A DNA stretch of 64,000 nucleotides from Larkinella sp965227735 (GTDB lineage: Bacteria > Bacteroidota > Bacteroidia > Cytophagales > Spirosomataceae): positions 3,100,001-3,164,000 of the forward strand of contig NZ_OZ245776.1 of the NCBI RefSeq assembly GCF_965227735.1, in the 5' to 3' direction. A program made the translations under genes and the position numbers. Below the pieces are notes generated by a model. It saw only the letters and a list, made by a program, of their open reading frames with translations. It was not told where the DNA came from and searched no databases. Of this stretch, positions 1 to 7,807 are shown piece after piece; the first letter of the stretch is position 1; each line of letters opens with the position of its first letter.

Positions 1-234
1 ATACAACTGCCCGAACGTTTTGGCAACGACTTTGCCAAAAACCGGATCGGTATATTGACCCACCAGCAAGCGGCTGTTGCGGTCGGTCACAACCGAGTCG
101 AGCAGAATGGTGGACGTTTTAACGGTCAGCGTGTCGGTATACAGCACGCCAATAGCCGTGGGTGGTGCCAGACCAATGTCTTTCGGCTCTTCGCAGGCCA
201 CCAACACCGACACCAGCACGAACATGCCGGCCAT
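1..234 (-). CDS. DUF4270 family lipoprotein, N-terminal part (cut by left edge)
   Basis: Only the N-terminus is in the window; the gene runs off the left edge. The visible protein has a hydrophobic signal ending in the lipobox LVAC, so it is probably a lipoprotein. After the cysteine come a DIGLAPP stretch and segments such as LYTDTLTV and SRLLVGQYTDPVFG. These resemble DUF4270 proteins, a Bacteroidota family of unknown function. The ATG at 234 would leave a signal peptide without positive charges. An in-frame TTG at 318, overlapping the upstream gene, would add an arginine-rich n-region (RNWRANRGRR) and may be the true start. It lies directly downstream of the glycogen-synthase-like gene on the same strand and is probably co-transcribed with it. 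Family assignment is by pattern recognition. Confidence 0.65.
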   Translation of the reverse strand, partial: MAGMFVLVSVLVACEEPKDIGLAPPTAIGVLYTDTLTVKTSTILLDSVVTDRNSRLLVGQYTDPVFGKVVAKTFGQLY

Positions 235-274
235 CAAACTGAGTTGAATCGTGCTGACGGCCCGGCGGCCCCGA

Positions 275-1084
275 TTAGCCCGCCAGTTCCGTATAAAGGT
301 TGTAGTATTGATCAGCAAATTCCTGGCCTTCTTCGGCGAGTTCAAATTTCTTGTCGGACAAATCATTCAAAATAGTATTTAAACTCTCGCTATAATCTTC
401 GTCGGCTTTTACAACCACGTCGGCATAAGTACACCCCATCCGGATAAAACCGTCATAATCAGCCGATTTCAGATACTTCAACATATCCTCATCCACATCC
501 ATGGCCTTGGCTTTTTCGACCAGACCATCGTCGAAGCGGTATGAAAATGAGTTATTGTAGACCGAGAATACCGACTTGGTATCCTTAAACATGGGGTCGT
601 TTTTATAGGTTGTTTTCAGATACAGCGGAATCAGGGCCGTCATCCAGTCATTGCAGTGGACGATATCGGGCGACCAACCTAGTTTCTTCACGGTTTCCAG
701 AACGCCTTTGCAGAAGAAAATAGTCCGCTCGTCGTTGTCTTCGTAGAATTGGTCATCCTTGTCAAGAAAAACGTGTTTACGCTGGAAATAGTCTTCATTG
801 TCAATAAAATACACCTGAAGCTTGGCATTGGGAATGGAGGCCACCTTGATAATCAGCGGCTTTTCTTCATCGCCCACCGTAATGTTAATACCCGATAAAC
901 GGACCACCTCGTGTAGCCGGTTCTTTCGCTCGTTGATCAGCCCGAAACGTGGCACCAGGATGCGAATTTCCATGCCGCGTTCCTGCATCGCCTGCGGTAG
1001 TTTCCGAACAAAATCGGCCACCGCAGAAGTCTGGAGAAAAGGGTTGATTTCACTGGCAACGTAGAGAATCCGAAGTTTGCTCAT
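275..1084 (-). CDS. Short glycogen/starch synthase-like protein (GT5 N-terminal half only)
   Basis: This 269-residue protein matches the N-terminal Rossmann half of GT5 glycogen synthases. It opens with LRILYVASEINPF and contains the VHCNDWMTALIP segment where true synthases have the HxHDW-type motif. Real GlgA is about 480 residues; the whole C-terminal nucleotide-sugar-binding half is absent here. The KTGG loop that contacts ADP-glucose is replaced by LQTSAVAD. Short forms like this recur in Bacteroidota, so this is probably a stable family rather than a fresh truncation. Catalysis as a normal glycogen synthase is unlikely, and the role is unknown. The ATG at 1084 lies about 60 nt downstream of a good promoter (-7 element at 1144-1151). 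The DUF4270 gene follows on the same strand. Confidence 0.8.
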   Translation of the reverse strand: MSKLRILYVASEINPFLQTSAVADFVRKLPQAMQERGMEIRILVPRFGLINERKNRLHEVVRLSGINITVGDEEKPLIIKVASIPNAKLQVYFIDNEDYFQRKHVFLDKDDQFYEDNDERTIFFCKGVLETVKKLGWSPDIVHCNDWMTALIPLYLKTTYKNDPMFKDTKSVFSVYNNSFSYRFDDGLVEKAKAMDVDEDMLKYLKSADYDGFIRMGCTYADVVVKADEDYSESLNTILNDLSDKKFELAEEGQEFADQYYNLYTELAG

Positions 1085-1143
1085 AACACGATTGGGGGGC
1101 TTTAGTGAAATACACCGCCGTAGCGGAACAAATTAAAAATCTG

Positions 1144-1175
1144 CAAAATTATACAATTTTTTCTGGTATTTCAAT
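1144..1175 (-). promoter_or_regulatory. Bacteroidota-type promoter for the glycogen-synthase-like gene
   Basis: Read on the minus strand, TAATTTTG (1144-1151) fits the Bacteroidota -7 consensus TAnnTTTG. An ATTG (1172-1175), close to the -33 consensus TTTG, lies 20 nt upstream. Transcription would begin about 55 nt before the ATG at 1084. Confidence 0.5.
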
Positions 1176-1284
1176 AGAATTCCGCCAGAAAAACTCCTGT
1201 TTTGTCAATATAAACCGCTCGTCGCCGAATTCACGCTTCGACCGAATCCGGCGGCTGACCAACTCAATTCCTTAAAAAGTCACT

Positions 1285-2127
1285 ATGCAACTCTACGAAA
1301 CCATCGCCGGTATACGGCAAGCACTTGATTCTCAACGCAGGACCGGTTACTCCATCGGGCTGGTCCCGACCATGGGGGCGTTGCACGCAGGACATCTGAC
1401 CCTGGTCGAGGCCAGTAAAGCCCAGAATGACCTCACGGTTTGCAGCATCTTCGTCAACCCGACGCAGTTCAACAACCCCGACGACTTGGCCCGGTATCCG
1501 CACACGCTCGAGGCCGACTGTAAATTGCTGGAAGAAGCGGGTTGCGACCTGGTTTTTGCCCCTTCGGCAGACGAAATATACCCGACCAATCCCCTGATGA
1601 AACTGAATTTTGGCGAACTGGAAACCGTGCTGGAAGGAGCCTTCCGGCCGGGGCATTTCAACGGCGTCGGCATTGTGGTTTCCAAACTGTTCAACATCAT
1701 CCAGCCCGACCGGGCGTATTTCGGCCAGAAAGACCTGCAACAGGTGGCGGTGGTAAAACGGCTCGTCCGCGATCTGGGTTTTCAACTGGAACTGGTTCGG
1801 ATGCCCATCGTACGGGAAGACGACGGCCTGGCAATGTCGTCGCGCAACCGCAACCTGTCGCCCGCCGAACGGCAGGAAGCCCCCGTCCTTTTCCAGGCAT
1901 TGGCCCAGGCTCAGGACATCTTGCGCAACGACGGAACACTCGAAACCGCTAAAACCGCCGTAGAACACTATTTGCAGAACCATCCCGCTTTTCGGCTGGA
2001 ATATTTTGAAATCGCCAATGCCGACACGCTCCAGCCCGTTGAACAGCTCCAGGCACCGGGCGCAACAGCCTTGTGCATTGCCGCGCATCTGGGGAAAACC
2101 CGGCTGATCGACAACCTCATCGTGTGA
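1285..2127 (+). CDS. panC: Pantothenate synthetase
   Basis: PanC condenses pantoate and beta-alanine with ATP hydrolysis to give pantothenate, the precursor of coenzyme A. The 280-residue length is normal. The nucleotidyl-transferase signature is visible near the start as VPTMGALHAGH (residues 28-37), with the HxGH pair at 34-37. The family motifs FVNPTQFN, GHFNGVGIVVSKLFN, YFGQKDLQQ and MSSRN follow in order. The next gene is panD, which supplies the beta-alanine, so the two last steps of the pathway sit together. The ATG start is preceded by an A-rich stretch without a clear ribosome-binding site, as is common in Bacteroidota. Confidence 0.97.
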   Translation: MQLYETIAGIRQALDSQRRTGYSIGLVPTMGALHAGHLTLVEASKAQNDLTVCSIFVNPTQFNNPDDLARYPHTLEADCKLLEEAGCDLVFAPSADEIYPTNPLMKLNFGELETVLEGAFRPGHFNGVGIVVSKLFNIIQPDRAYFGQKDLQQVAVVKRLVRDLGFQLELVRMPIVREDDGLAMSSRNRNLSPAERQEAPVLFQALAQAQDILRNDGTLETAKTAVEHYLQNHPAFRLEYFEIANADTLQPVEQLQAPGATALCIAAHLGKTRLIDNLIV

Positions 2128-2200
2128 CAACCCAGCGGCTGAACTAACTCTTTTCGCGGGCTGTTTTTGCGGTAACTGCTTCGGGTGGACGGTTTTTCAC

Positions 2201-2208
2201 TACTTTTG
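2201..2208 (+). promoter_or_regulatory. -7 promoter element ahead of panD
   Basis: TACTTTTG matches TAnnTTTG exactly. I see no good TTTG at the usual -33 distance. Transcription would start near 2215, downstream of an in-frame ATG at 2185, which supports placing the panD start at 2242. Confidence 0.4.
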
Positions 2209-2241
2209 ACCGTCCGTTTAAACCGGGCAGTCACCACAACT

Positions 2242-2589
2242 ATGTTTATTACCGTAATGAAATCCAAGATCCACCGGGTCCGGGTAACGCAGGCTGAACT
2301 GAATTATGTCGGCAGCATTACCATCGACGAGGATCTGATGGATGCGGCCGGATTGCTCGAAAATGAGCAAGTCCATATTGTCAACAACAACAATGGCGAA
2401 CGTTTGGTCACCTACGTGATCAAGGGTGAACGCGGTTCCGGCATTATTTGTCTCAACGGGGCAGCCGCCCGGCGCGCGCAGGTCGGCGACATCATCATCA
2501 TTATTGCCTACGGCATGATGACCACCGATGAAGCCAAAACCTACCAACCGCTGGTGGTTTTTCCCGACAACAATAATCATCTGGTTTGA
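2242..2589 (+). CDS. panD: Aspartate 1-decarboxylase precursor
   Basis: PanD makes beta-alanine from aspartate and uses a pyruvoyl group formed by self-cleavage. The start at 2242 gives 115 residues, and the N-terminus aligns with known PanD: MKSKIHRVRVTQAEL, then YVGSITID. This places the Gly24-Ser25 cleavage pair at the expected position. The conserved NGAAAR segment is present near residue 72. An in-frame ATG at 2185 would add an unrelated 19-residue leader lying partly upstream of the likely promoter, so I reject it. The protein follows panC in the same direction. A palindromic repeat starts right after the stop codon. Confidence 0.95.
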   Translation: MFITVMKSKIHRVRVTQAELNYVGSITIDEDLMDAAGLLENEQVHIVNNNNGERLVTYVIKGERGSGIICLNGAAARRAQVGDIIIIIAYGMMTTDEAKTYQPLVVFPDNNNHLV

Positions 2590-2618
2590 ATGGTTTTTAA
2601 TGATTTGATGGTTGAAGG

Positions 2619-2678
2619 ATGGTTAAAAATGGTTGAATGGCTTCCCGTCATTTCAACCATCCAACCATTTTTAACCAT
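2619..2678. repeat. ATGGTT-type palindrome, copy A
   Basis: Two perfect 16-nt arms, ATGGTTAAAAATGGTT (2619-2634) and its reverse complement (2663-2678), form a hairpin with a 28-nt loop. The surrounding 2590-2735 is built of degenerate ATGGTT/AACCAT words extending the pairing. It follows panD immediately. A related copy lies at 3799-3848, so the flippase-like gene is bracketed by the two. Confidence 0.8.
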
Positions 2679-2742
2679 TAAAAACCATCCTTCAGCCATT
2701 AAACCATCCAACCATATTTAGCCATCAAACCATCCAATCGTC

Positions 2743-3759
2743 TTGAAAAACATTCTGAAATACGGCATTTCGCTCAGCATTGCCGCCGGCTTGCTCTGGT
2801 ACGTTTTTAAGGACATCGACCGGGCGGCCATGTTCGACGCGTTCAGCAAAGCCGACTACACCTGGATTGCCGTGTCGGGCTTGCTGACGGTGGTGGCCCA
2901 CTGGAGCCGGGCCTATCGCTGGAGCCTCTTGCTGGAACCAGTGGTGGGCTACCGGCCCGCGATTGTCAACACCACGCTGGGCGTTCTGACCGGTTATTTT
3001 GCCAATCTGGTGGTTCCGCGTATGGGCGAAGTCACCCGCTGCGGCACGCTCAACCGCCTGGAAGGCGTTCCCGTGAACGTCAGTTTCGGCACCGTTGTGG
3101 CCGAGCGGATTATCGACGTCGTGGTGTTGTTTCTTCTCCTTGGTGCTACGTTTCTGATCGAATTCAACCGGCTCAGTACGTTTCTGATGGACTTTTTCGC
3201 ATCCAAATTCAACATGGCCGGTGTGCGCGACAACACCTGGTTGCTGGTCATTCTGGGGGGATGTCTGCTCGGTTTTGCGGTGATGCTCTGGTTTTTCTAC
3301 ACCCGTTACAAAGAGGTTCTTCGTCAGAAACCGTTCTACCAACGCGTTGAAAAGTTCGTGGTTGGTCTGCTCGAAGGCCTGCTGAGTGTCCGCAAGTTGA
3401 AAAACCCCGGGGCGTTCATCTTTCATACGGTTTTGATCTGGACAATGTACTATTTCATGTCGTTCGTGCTGTTTTCGGCCATGCCCCAAACCGCCGATCT
3501 GGGCTGGCGCGCGGGTCTGACGATTCTAATCATGGGTGCATTGGGCATGGCGGCTCCCGTCCAGGGCGGTGCCGGAACGTTCAACATCCTGGTCGGGGCG
3601 GCATTGGCACTTTATGGAATCAGTAACCAGGATGGCGCCACGCTGGCGACGCTGATGCTGTTTACACAGTGGTTCTACGTCGTGGTGCTGGGCGCACTGA
3701 GTTTCCTGATTGTGATGCTGAAAGGCCGAAACACGCAACAGGTCGTTGGCGCGGAGTGA
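2743..3759 (+). CDS. Flippase-like integral membrane protein (LPG synthase TM domain / UPF0104 family)
   Basis: This 338-residue protein has about eight hydrophobic segments. It resembles the transmembrane half of lysylphosphatidylglycerol synthases (UPF0104/YbhN-like). Recognisable family features are RAYRWSLLLEP (about residues 56-66), the RMGEVTRCGTL loop, AERIIDVVVL, and GALGMAAPVQGGAGTFN near the C-terminus. The catalytic acyltransferase half of MprF is absent, so lysinylation of lipid is not expected; lipid or polyprenyl-linked substrate flipping is the usual proposal for this fold. The start used is TTG at 2743, because no ATG gives the first membrane segment. The gene is flanked by two copies of the ATGGTT palindrome. 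Confidence 0.85.
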   Translation: MKNILKYGISLSIAAGLLWYVFKDIDRAAMFDAFSKADYTWIAVSGLLTVVAHWSRAYRWSLLLEPVVGYRPAIVNTTLGVLTGYFANLVVPRMGEVTRCGTLNRLEGVPVNVSFGTVVAERIIDVVVLFLLLGATFLIEFNRLSTFLMDFFASKFNMAGVRDNTWLLVILGGCLLGFAVMLWFFYTRYKEVLRQKPFYQRVEKFVVGLLEGLLSVRKLKNPGAFIFHTVLIWTMYYFMSFVLFSAMPQTADLGWRAGLTILIMGALGMAAPVQGGAGTFNILVGAALALYGISNQDGATLATLMLFTQWFYVVVLGALSFLIVMLKGRNTQQVVGAE

Positions 3760-3798
3760 TGATAAAATAAAACATGATTAGATGGTTAGAATGGCTGG

Positions 3799-3848
3799 AT
3801 GGTTAAAAATGGTTGTTTAAAAACAAGCCATCCAACCATTTTAACCAT
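3799..3848. repeat. ATGGTT-type palindrome, copy B
   Basis: The left arm ATGGTTAAAAATGGTT (3799-3814) is identical to copy A. The right arm AACCATTTTAACCAT (3834-3848) is one base shorter. The element fills the gap between the flippase-like gene and rfaE2 and covers an in-frame ATG that should not be taken as the rfaE2 start. Confidence 0.75.
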
Positions 3849-3884
3849 CAGAACCGTTCAACCATCAAAACCATTTGTAGCAAT

Positions 3885-4373
3885 ATGACCGAATCCAAAA
3901 TTCTCAGCCGGGATCAGGCCGTTGTGTTAGCTGAACAATGGCACGCTGAGGGGCAGCAACTGGTTTTTACCAATGGCTGTTTCGATATTTTGCATCTGGG
4001 TCATGTCGATTACCTGGAAAAAGCCCGTCAATTCGGCGATAAATTGATTCTGGGATTAAATACCGATGCGTCCGTCAGTTGCATCAAAGGACCGCTGCGC
4101 CCCGTCGTCAACGAATATGCCCGCGCCCGGCTGATGGCTTCGCTGGAATTTGTCGATGCGGTTGTTCTCTTCGGCGAGTCCACACCGCTTGACTTGATTC
4201 AGGTGTTAAAACCGGATGTGCTGGTCAAAGGCGACGACTACGCCGTCAGTGCCATCGTGGGCGCCGATTTTGTGCTGGAAAACGGCGGCCGGGTGCAAAC
4301 CATTCCGCTCGTGGCGGGTTATTCAACCACGGCCCTGATTGGAAAAATCCGCAACGCTTACCCGGAAGGATGA
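3885..4373 (+). CDS. rfaE2: D-glycero-beta-D-manno-heptose 1-phosphate adenylyltransferase
   Basis: This 162-residue cytidylyltransferase-like protein corresponds to the C-terminal domain of HldE/RfaE. It transfers AMP to heptose-1-phosphate to give ADP-heptose for lipopolysaccharide core synthesis. The signature FTNGCFDILHLGH spans residues 28-40, with the HxGH motif at 37-40. The motifs GLNTDASV, RPVVNEYARA, LKPDVLVKGDDY and STTALIGKI follow. I choose ATG 3885: an in-frame ATG at 3813 lies within the palindromic repeat and adds a low-complexity leader. The kinase half (RfaE1) is a separate gene elsewhere, a usual arrangement in Bacteroidota. Confidence 0.93.
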   Translation: MTESKILSRDQAVVLAEQWHAEGQQLVFTNGCFDILHLGHVDYLEKARQFGDKLILGLNTDASVSCIKGPLRPVVNEYARARLMASLEFVDAVVLFGESTPLDLIQVLKPDVLVKGDDYAVSAIVGADFVLENGGRVQTIPLVAGYSTTALIGKIRNAYPEG

Positions 4374-4521
4374 TTTTCCCAAAACCGGGATCAACGGTTG
4401 CCTGTATGGATGAACAATGAACTGTTTTTTTGGTGATATTTGTTAAGTTAGTATAGTGATCCACACTACCGTTTAACCACGTACTCTTAATCGCACCGGC
4501 GACCCCGGTCTTCATTGAATT

Positions 4522-5208
4522 ATGCCTGGAATCTGGATTATTTTCATCATTTTCGCTCTCCTGAGTGCCGGTATTAGCTGGCGTCTGCGGAGCAAGTTTA
4601 ACGAGTATTCACAAATCGGACTGAGCAACGGTCTGAGCGGCAAGGAGATTGCTGAACGGATGCTCCACGAAAACAACATTTTCGACGTTCGCGTCCTCTC
4701 GGTGGAAGGAATGCTGACCGACCACTATAACCCGCAGGACAAAACCGTCAACCTGAGCGCCGACGTCTATTACGGGCGAAGCGTGTCGGCAGCGGCCGTG
4801 GCAGCCCACGAGTGCGGTCACGCCGTACAACACGCAACGGCCTACGGTCCCCTTAAATTCCGCTCGGCGATGGTGCCTTTTCTGACGGTTTCGTCGAGTT
4901 ACCTGCAATGGATCATCCTGATCGGTATTTTACTGATCAACACCACCATCATTCCGCTGGCGGTTGGGGTGGCTCTGTTTGCCGTGACGACGCTGTTTAG
5001 TTTTGTAACGCTGCCCGTCGAATTCGATGCCAGCCGCCGGGCCCTGGCCTGGGTGCAAAGCCGGAACATCGTCAACCAACGGGAATACGGTTTTGCCAAA
5101 GATGCCCTCTGGTGGGCGGCCATGACCTACGTAGTAGCCGCACTCGGTTCGCTGGCCACGCTGCTGTATTATGCCAGCCTGCTGATGGGCGGTCGCCGGA
5201 GCGACTAA
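4522..5208 (+). CDS. Membrane zinc metallopeptidase (YugP-like)
   Basis: The 228-residue protein has an N-terminal membrane segment (residues 3-20), the zinc-binding motif HECGH (96-100), and three further hydrophobic stretches in the C-terminal half. The spacing and the sequence AAHECGHAVQHA match the YugP/Zn_peptidase_2 family of neutral zinc metallopeptidases. The conserved LPVEFDASRRAL, containing the family's downstream acidic residue, is present. The substrate is unknown. The gene stands alone, with a 148-nt gap upstream and a strong terminator 22 nt downstream. Confidence 0.9.
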   Translation: MPGIWIIFIIFALLSAGISWRLRSKFNEYSQIGLSNGLSGKEIAERMLHENNIFDVRVLSVEGMLTDHYNPQDKTVNLSADVYYGRSVSAAAVAAHECGHAVQHATAYGPLKFRSAMVPFLTVSSSYLQWIILIGILLINTTIIPLAVGVALFAVTTLFSFVTLPVEFDASRRALAWVQSRNIVNQREYGFAKDALWWAAMTYVVAALGSLATLLYYASLLMGGRRSD

Positions 5209-5230
5209 GTTTAGAATTTCTTACAATGAA

Positions 5231-5266
5231 GAGGTGCTGCGAAAAACCGTGGCACCTCTTTTTTTG
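5231..5266 (+). terminator. Rho-independent terminator of the metallopeptidase gene
   Basis: The GC-rich arms GAGGTGC and GCACCTC flank a short internal pairing and loop, and are followed by eight T residues. Confidence 0.9.
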
Positions 5267-5286
5267 TATAATAGCCCCTTCTCCAA

Positions 5287-5323
5287 TATAAAAAAAGCCC
5301 ATAGGGAGACCCTATAGGCTTTC
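5287..5323 (-). terminator. Minus-strand terminator behind a small ORF
   Basis: Read on the minus strand, AGCCTATAGGG and CCCTATGGGCT form an 11-bp stem with one mismatch and a 3-nt loop, followed by a run of seven T. It comes 5 nt after the stop of the 42-codon ORF at 5328-5456 and about 200 nt after the permease. Confidence 0.85.
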
Positions 5324-5327
5324 TGCA

Positions 5328-5456
5328 TTATTGCGAGATGTAAAGATTAATTCCAATCGGAAACCGGTAGACCGCCAAATCAGGACTCATCGGCATAACA
5401 TTCAGCCGTGTAAACCGCTCATTGAACGCAACGATTTCCGGGTCACAAGATAGCAT
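5328..5456 (-). CDS. Possible small protein of 42 residues
   Basis: An ATG-to-TAA reading frame lies 73 nt downstream of the permease on the same strand and ends 5 nt before a strong intrinsic terminator. It encodes MLSCDPEIVAF ... LAVYRFPIGINLYISQ, with a balanced composition and no membrane segment. I do not recognise it. It could be a small gene co-transcribed with the permease, the surviving tail of a decayed gene, or a chance frame. Its position just before the terminator is the main argument that it is translated. There is no visible ribosome-binding site, which is uninformative in this phylum. Confidence 0.35.
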   Translation of the reverse strand: MLSCDPEIVAFNERFTRLNVMPMSPDLAVYRFPIGINLYISQ

Positions 5457-5529
5457 TAAATTATATTGCCTGTACAATCAATTAATAAAATATTGCATTA
5501 TTTTCCTATTTCCCATTTGAAACCGCCCT

Positions 5530-7197
5530 TTACGAAGCGGTTTCGACAGCCAGTTTGCTTTTCCGGTAGCCGTATGAAAAGTAAATTACCAGACCGATGA
5601 CCAGCCAGACCACGAAAATGACCCAGTTACTGATGCCCAGCTCGGTCATCAGGTAGAGGTTAGTCAGGATGCCCAAAACCGGGAGAAGGGAGAAATTGTA
5701 CCGAAACGAGAGGACGGCAAAAAGGGCCCAGGTAAGCCAGAAAAACGCCAGCAACGGTTTTTCCTGAATCCCGCTCAGCAGACCGCCCGCCCGCAAAACC
5801 AGAACCATCGCTACAACCAGCGCCAGGCCGATGATGTATTTGCCGTTGATATAAGGCACTTTGAATTTCGAATGTTTGGAAAGGCCTTTAGCGTCCAGAA
5901 ACAGAATACCAGCACAGACCAGAATAAAGGCGAAGAAGGTTCCGACACTCGTGAGGTCGATGAAAAACTGCATATCCAGAAACAACGACGGAATGGCGAC
6001 CAGAAAACCGGTTACGATGGTGGCGAACGAGGGCGTCCGGTAGCGCGGATGAATTTTCGAGAAACGCGGCCACAGCAAACCATCGCGGCTCATCGTCATC
6101 CAGATGCGGGGCTGGCCCAGTTGATACACCAGCAAGGCGCTGGTGATGGCAACAACGGCACTAACCGAAATCACGCCCGCAATCGCGTCGAGTCCCACCT
6201 TCTGAAACACATACGCCAGCGGATCATCGACGCCCAGTTCCTTGTAATTCACCATGCCGGTCAACACCAGCGTGATCAGCACGTACAGAACCGTACAAAT
6301 AATCAAACAGTAGATCATCGCCCGGGGTAAATCGCGCTGCGGATTTTTGCACTCTTCCGCCGTAGTCGAGATGGAATCAAAACCGATGAAGGCAAAGAAC
6401 ACCGAAGCCACTCCGCTCAACACCCCCGCAACGCCATTGGGCGCAAACGGTGACCAGTTCGCCGGTTTGACGTAAAAGGCTCCGGCGGCAATGACCAGAC
6501 CAATGACGGCCAGTTTCAGCACCACCAGCAGGTTGCTGGCGGCCCGGGACTCCTTGATGCCGACGTAAACCAGAGCCGTGATCAAAACCGTAACAAAACC
6601 GGCGGGCAAGTCGGCAATGAATTTCAAACTTCCGAGTGCCGGAGCATCCTGAAAAGCCTGCGCGAGTTCCCGCGTATTCTCGGGCAAACTGGCGGGCGCA
6701 GCACTGGCCTGCACAAGCGCATAGGCTTTGGCCGCCGATCCGTAATCGGTTGCCCAGTAAGACGGAAAATGAACCCCGAACCCTTCGAGCATCGACGTGA
6801 AATATTCGGACCACGAAATGGCCACCACCATGTTGCTGACGGCATATTCCAGAATGAGCGCCCAGCCGATGATCCAGGCAAAAATCTCCCCGAACGACAC
6901 GTATGCGTAGGTATACGCACTTCCGCTAACCGGCACGGTGGAGGCAAACTGGGCGTAACTGAGGGCCGTAAAGACGCAGGCAATGGCCGTAAAGACGAAT
7001 AGCAGCGAGACCGCCGGACCGCCGTTGACACTGGCCCGTCCGATGGTGCTGAAAATACCGGCTCCAATGATGGCCGCGATTCCAAACGAAGTCAGGTCGC
7101 GGACGCCCAGCACCTTGTTCATGTGTGACGCATGGCCCTCGTCCACATCGGCGATGGCTTTTACAACCGATTTTTTCCGGAATACAGAGTCACTCAT
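5530..7197 (-). CDS. Amino-acid permease, APC superfamily (cationic amino-acid transporter type)
   Basis: The 555-residue inner-membrane protein has about 14 hydrophobic segments. The first carries the APC signature as GIAAIIGAGIFSTIG, and the helix-3 region has VPVSGSAYTYAYVSFGE. Segment six includes FFAFIGFDSISTTAEE, typical of CAT-type transporters. An extra loop of about 60 residues, ending near ALGSLKFI, lies between helices 4 and 5 and is Ala-rich. Substrate is probably an amino acid taken up by proton symport, but which one cannot be read from sequence. No neighbouring amino-acid pathway genes point to a substrate. Confidence 0.9.
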   Translation of the reverse strand: MSDSVFRKKSVVKAIADVDEGHASHMNKVLGVRDLTSFGIAAIIGAGIFSTIGRASVNGGPAVSLLFVFTAIACVFTALSYAQFASTVPVSGSAYTYAYVSFGEIFAWIIGWALILEYAVSNMVVAISWSEYFTSMLEGFGVHFPSYWATDYGSAAKAYALVQASAAPASLPENTRELAQAFQDAPALGSLKFIADLPAGFVTVLITALVYVGIKESRAASNLLVVLKLAVIGLVIAAGAFYVKPANWSPFAPNGVAGVLSGVASVFFAFIGFDSISTTAEECKNPQRDLPRAMIYCLIICTVLYVLITLVLTGMVNYKELGVDDPLAYVFQKVGLDAIAGVISVSAVVAITSALLVYQLGQPRIWMTMSRDGLLWPRFSKIHPRYRTPSFATIVTGFLVAIPSLFLDMQFFIDLTSVGTFFAFILVCAGILFLDAKGLSKHSKFKVPYINGKYIIGLALVVAMVLVLRAGGLLSGIQEKPLLAFFWLTWALFAVLSFRYNFSLLPVLGILTNLYLMTELGISNWVIFVVWLVIGLVIYFSYGYRKSKLAVETAS

Positions 7198-7208
7198 AAG
7201 GCTGGCGT

Positions 7209-7652
7209 CTATTGTCTAAGTTTGCGTTCGGCTATTAGTTCTTTTAATTCGGTAATCCGGCTGAGGGTGGTGGCTTCCTTGCAATTGGCAATCACCATCA
7301 GCAGCGCGGAACCGCCTTCGTACATTTTTTCGTAAATTTTGCAGTGGGCATCGCGGTAAACGATCCACTGCCGCTGGGCTTCCATCACGATGGCTTTCTC
7401 ATCTTTCGCAACCAGACCGATCAACTGTTTGTAAACTGCATTCAATTCGTGGTCGGCCTTCTGAAACCGCATCTGGGCGCATAAATTCATGTCCGTCTGC
7501 GTTTGGGCGCTGTCACAGTTGGTGAGGACATCCGGCGGATGACTGAGAATATCGATGTGTTCCAGAGCGGGACTTTGGGTCGCCGGTCGCTGCGCCCACG
7601 TACTGATGGCCATCAGGCAACCCACTACCATGCCGATGTGCTTCGTTCTCAT
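7209..7652 (-). CDS. Exported LprI-like protein (DUF1311 domain)
   Basis: The 147-residue protein starts at ATG 7652 with a signal peptide ending near STWAQ. Its mature part contains the DUF1311/LprI N-terminal pattern: NCDSAQTQTDMNLCAQ, then FQKADHELNAVYKQL, then AQRQWIVYRDAHC. Four cysteines at typical positions suggest disulfides in the periplasm. Family members include the lysozyme inhibitor LprI of Mycobacterium; whether this one inhibits lysozyme is unknown. A longer frame upstream to 7967 overlaps the divergent gldA and is not used. The stop lies 11 nt before the permease start on the same strand, so the two are probably co-transcribed. Confidence 0.85.
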   Translation of the reverse strand: MRTKHIGMVVGCLMAISTWAQRPATQSPALEHIDILSHPPDVLTNCDSAQTQTDMNLCAQMRFQKADHELNAVYKQLIGLVAKDEKAIVMEAQRQWIVYRDAHCKIYEKMYEGGSALLMVIANCKEATTLSRITELKELIAERKLRQ

Positions 7653-7807
7653 TGCAGTTATTTCAACCCGTTTCAGGTTGAACGGAAGGCTAAAAATAAA
7701 AATTGTTTTTGGTATTAAAAGCGGTTTTCCAAAAACGCCGTTAATAGAGGGACTTCGCATTGTTTTTTTACCTTGCAGGCTGTCTCTTTGCATTTTCGTA
7801 TCGACCA

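Noticed and set aside
55..375. 106-codon plus-strand frame at the left edge
   Set aside because: It is antisense to the DUF4270 and glycogen-synthase-like genes, which fit better.
1264..2130. 288-codon frame antisense to panC
   Set aside because: It is a shadow of panC, which has all its catalytic motifs.
3813..3884. Longer N-terminus for rfaE2
   Set aside because: It is made of the ATGGTT repeat and does not match the family; ATG 3885 gives the usual N-terminus.
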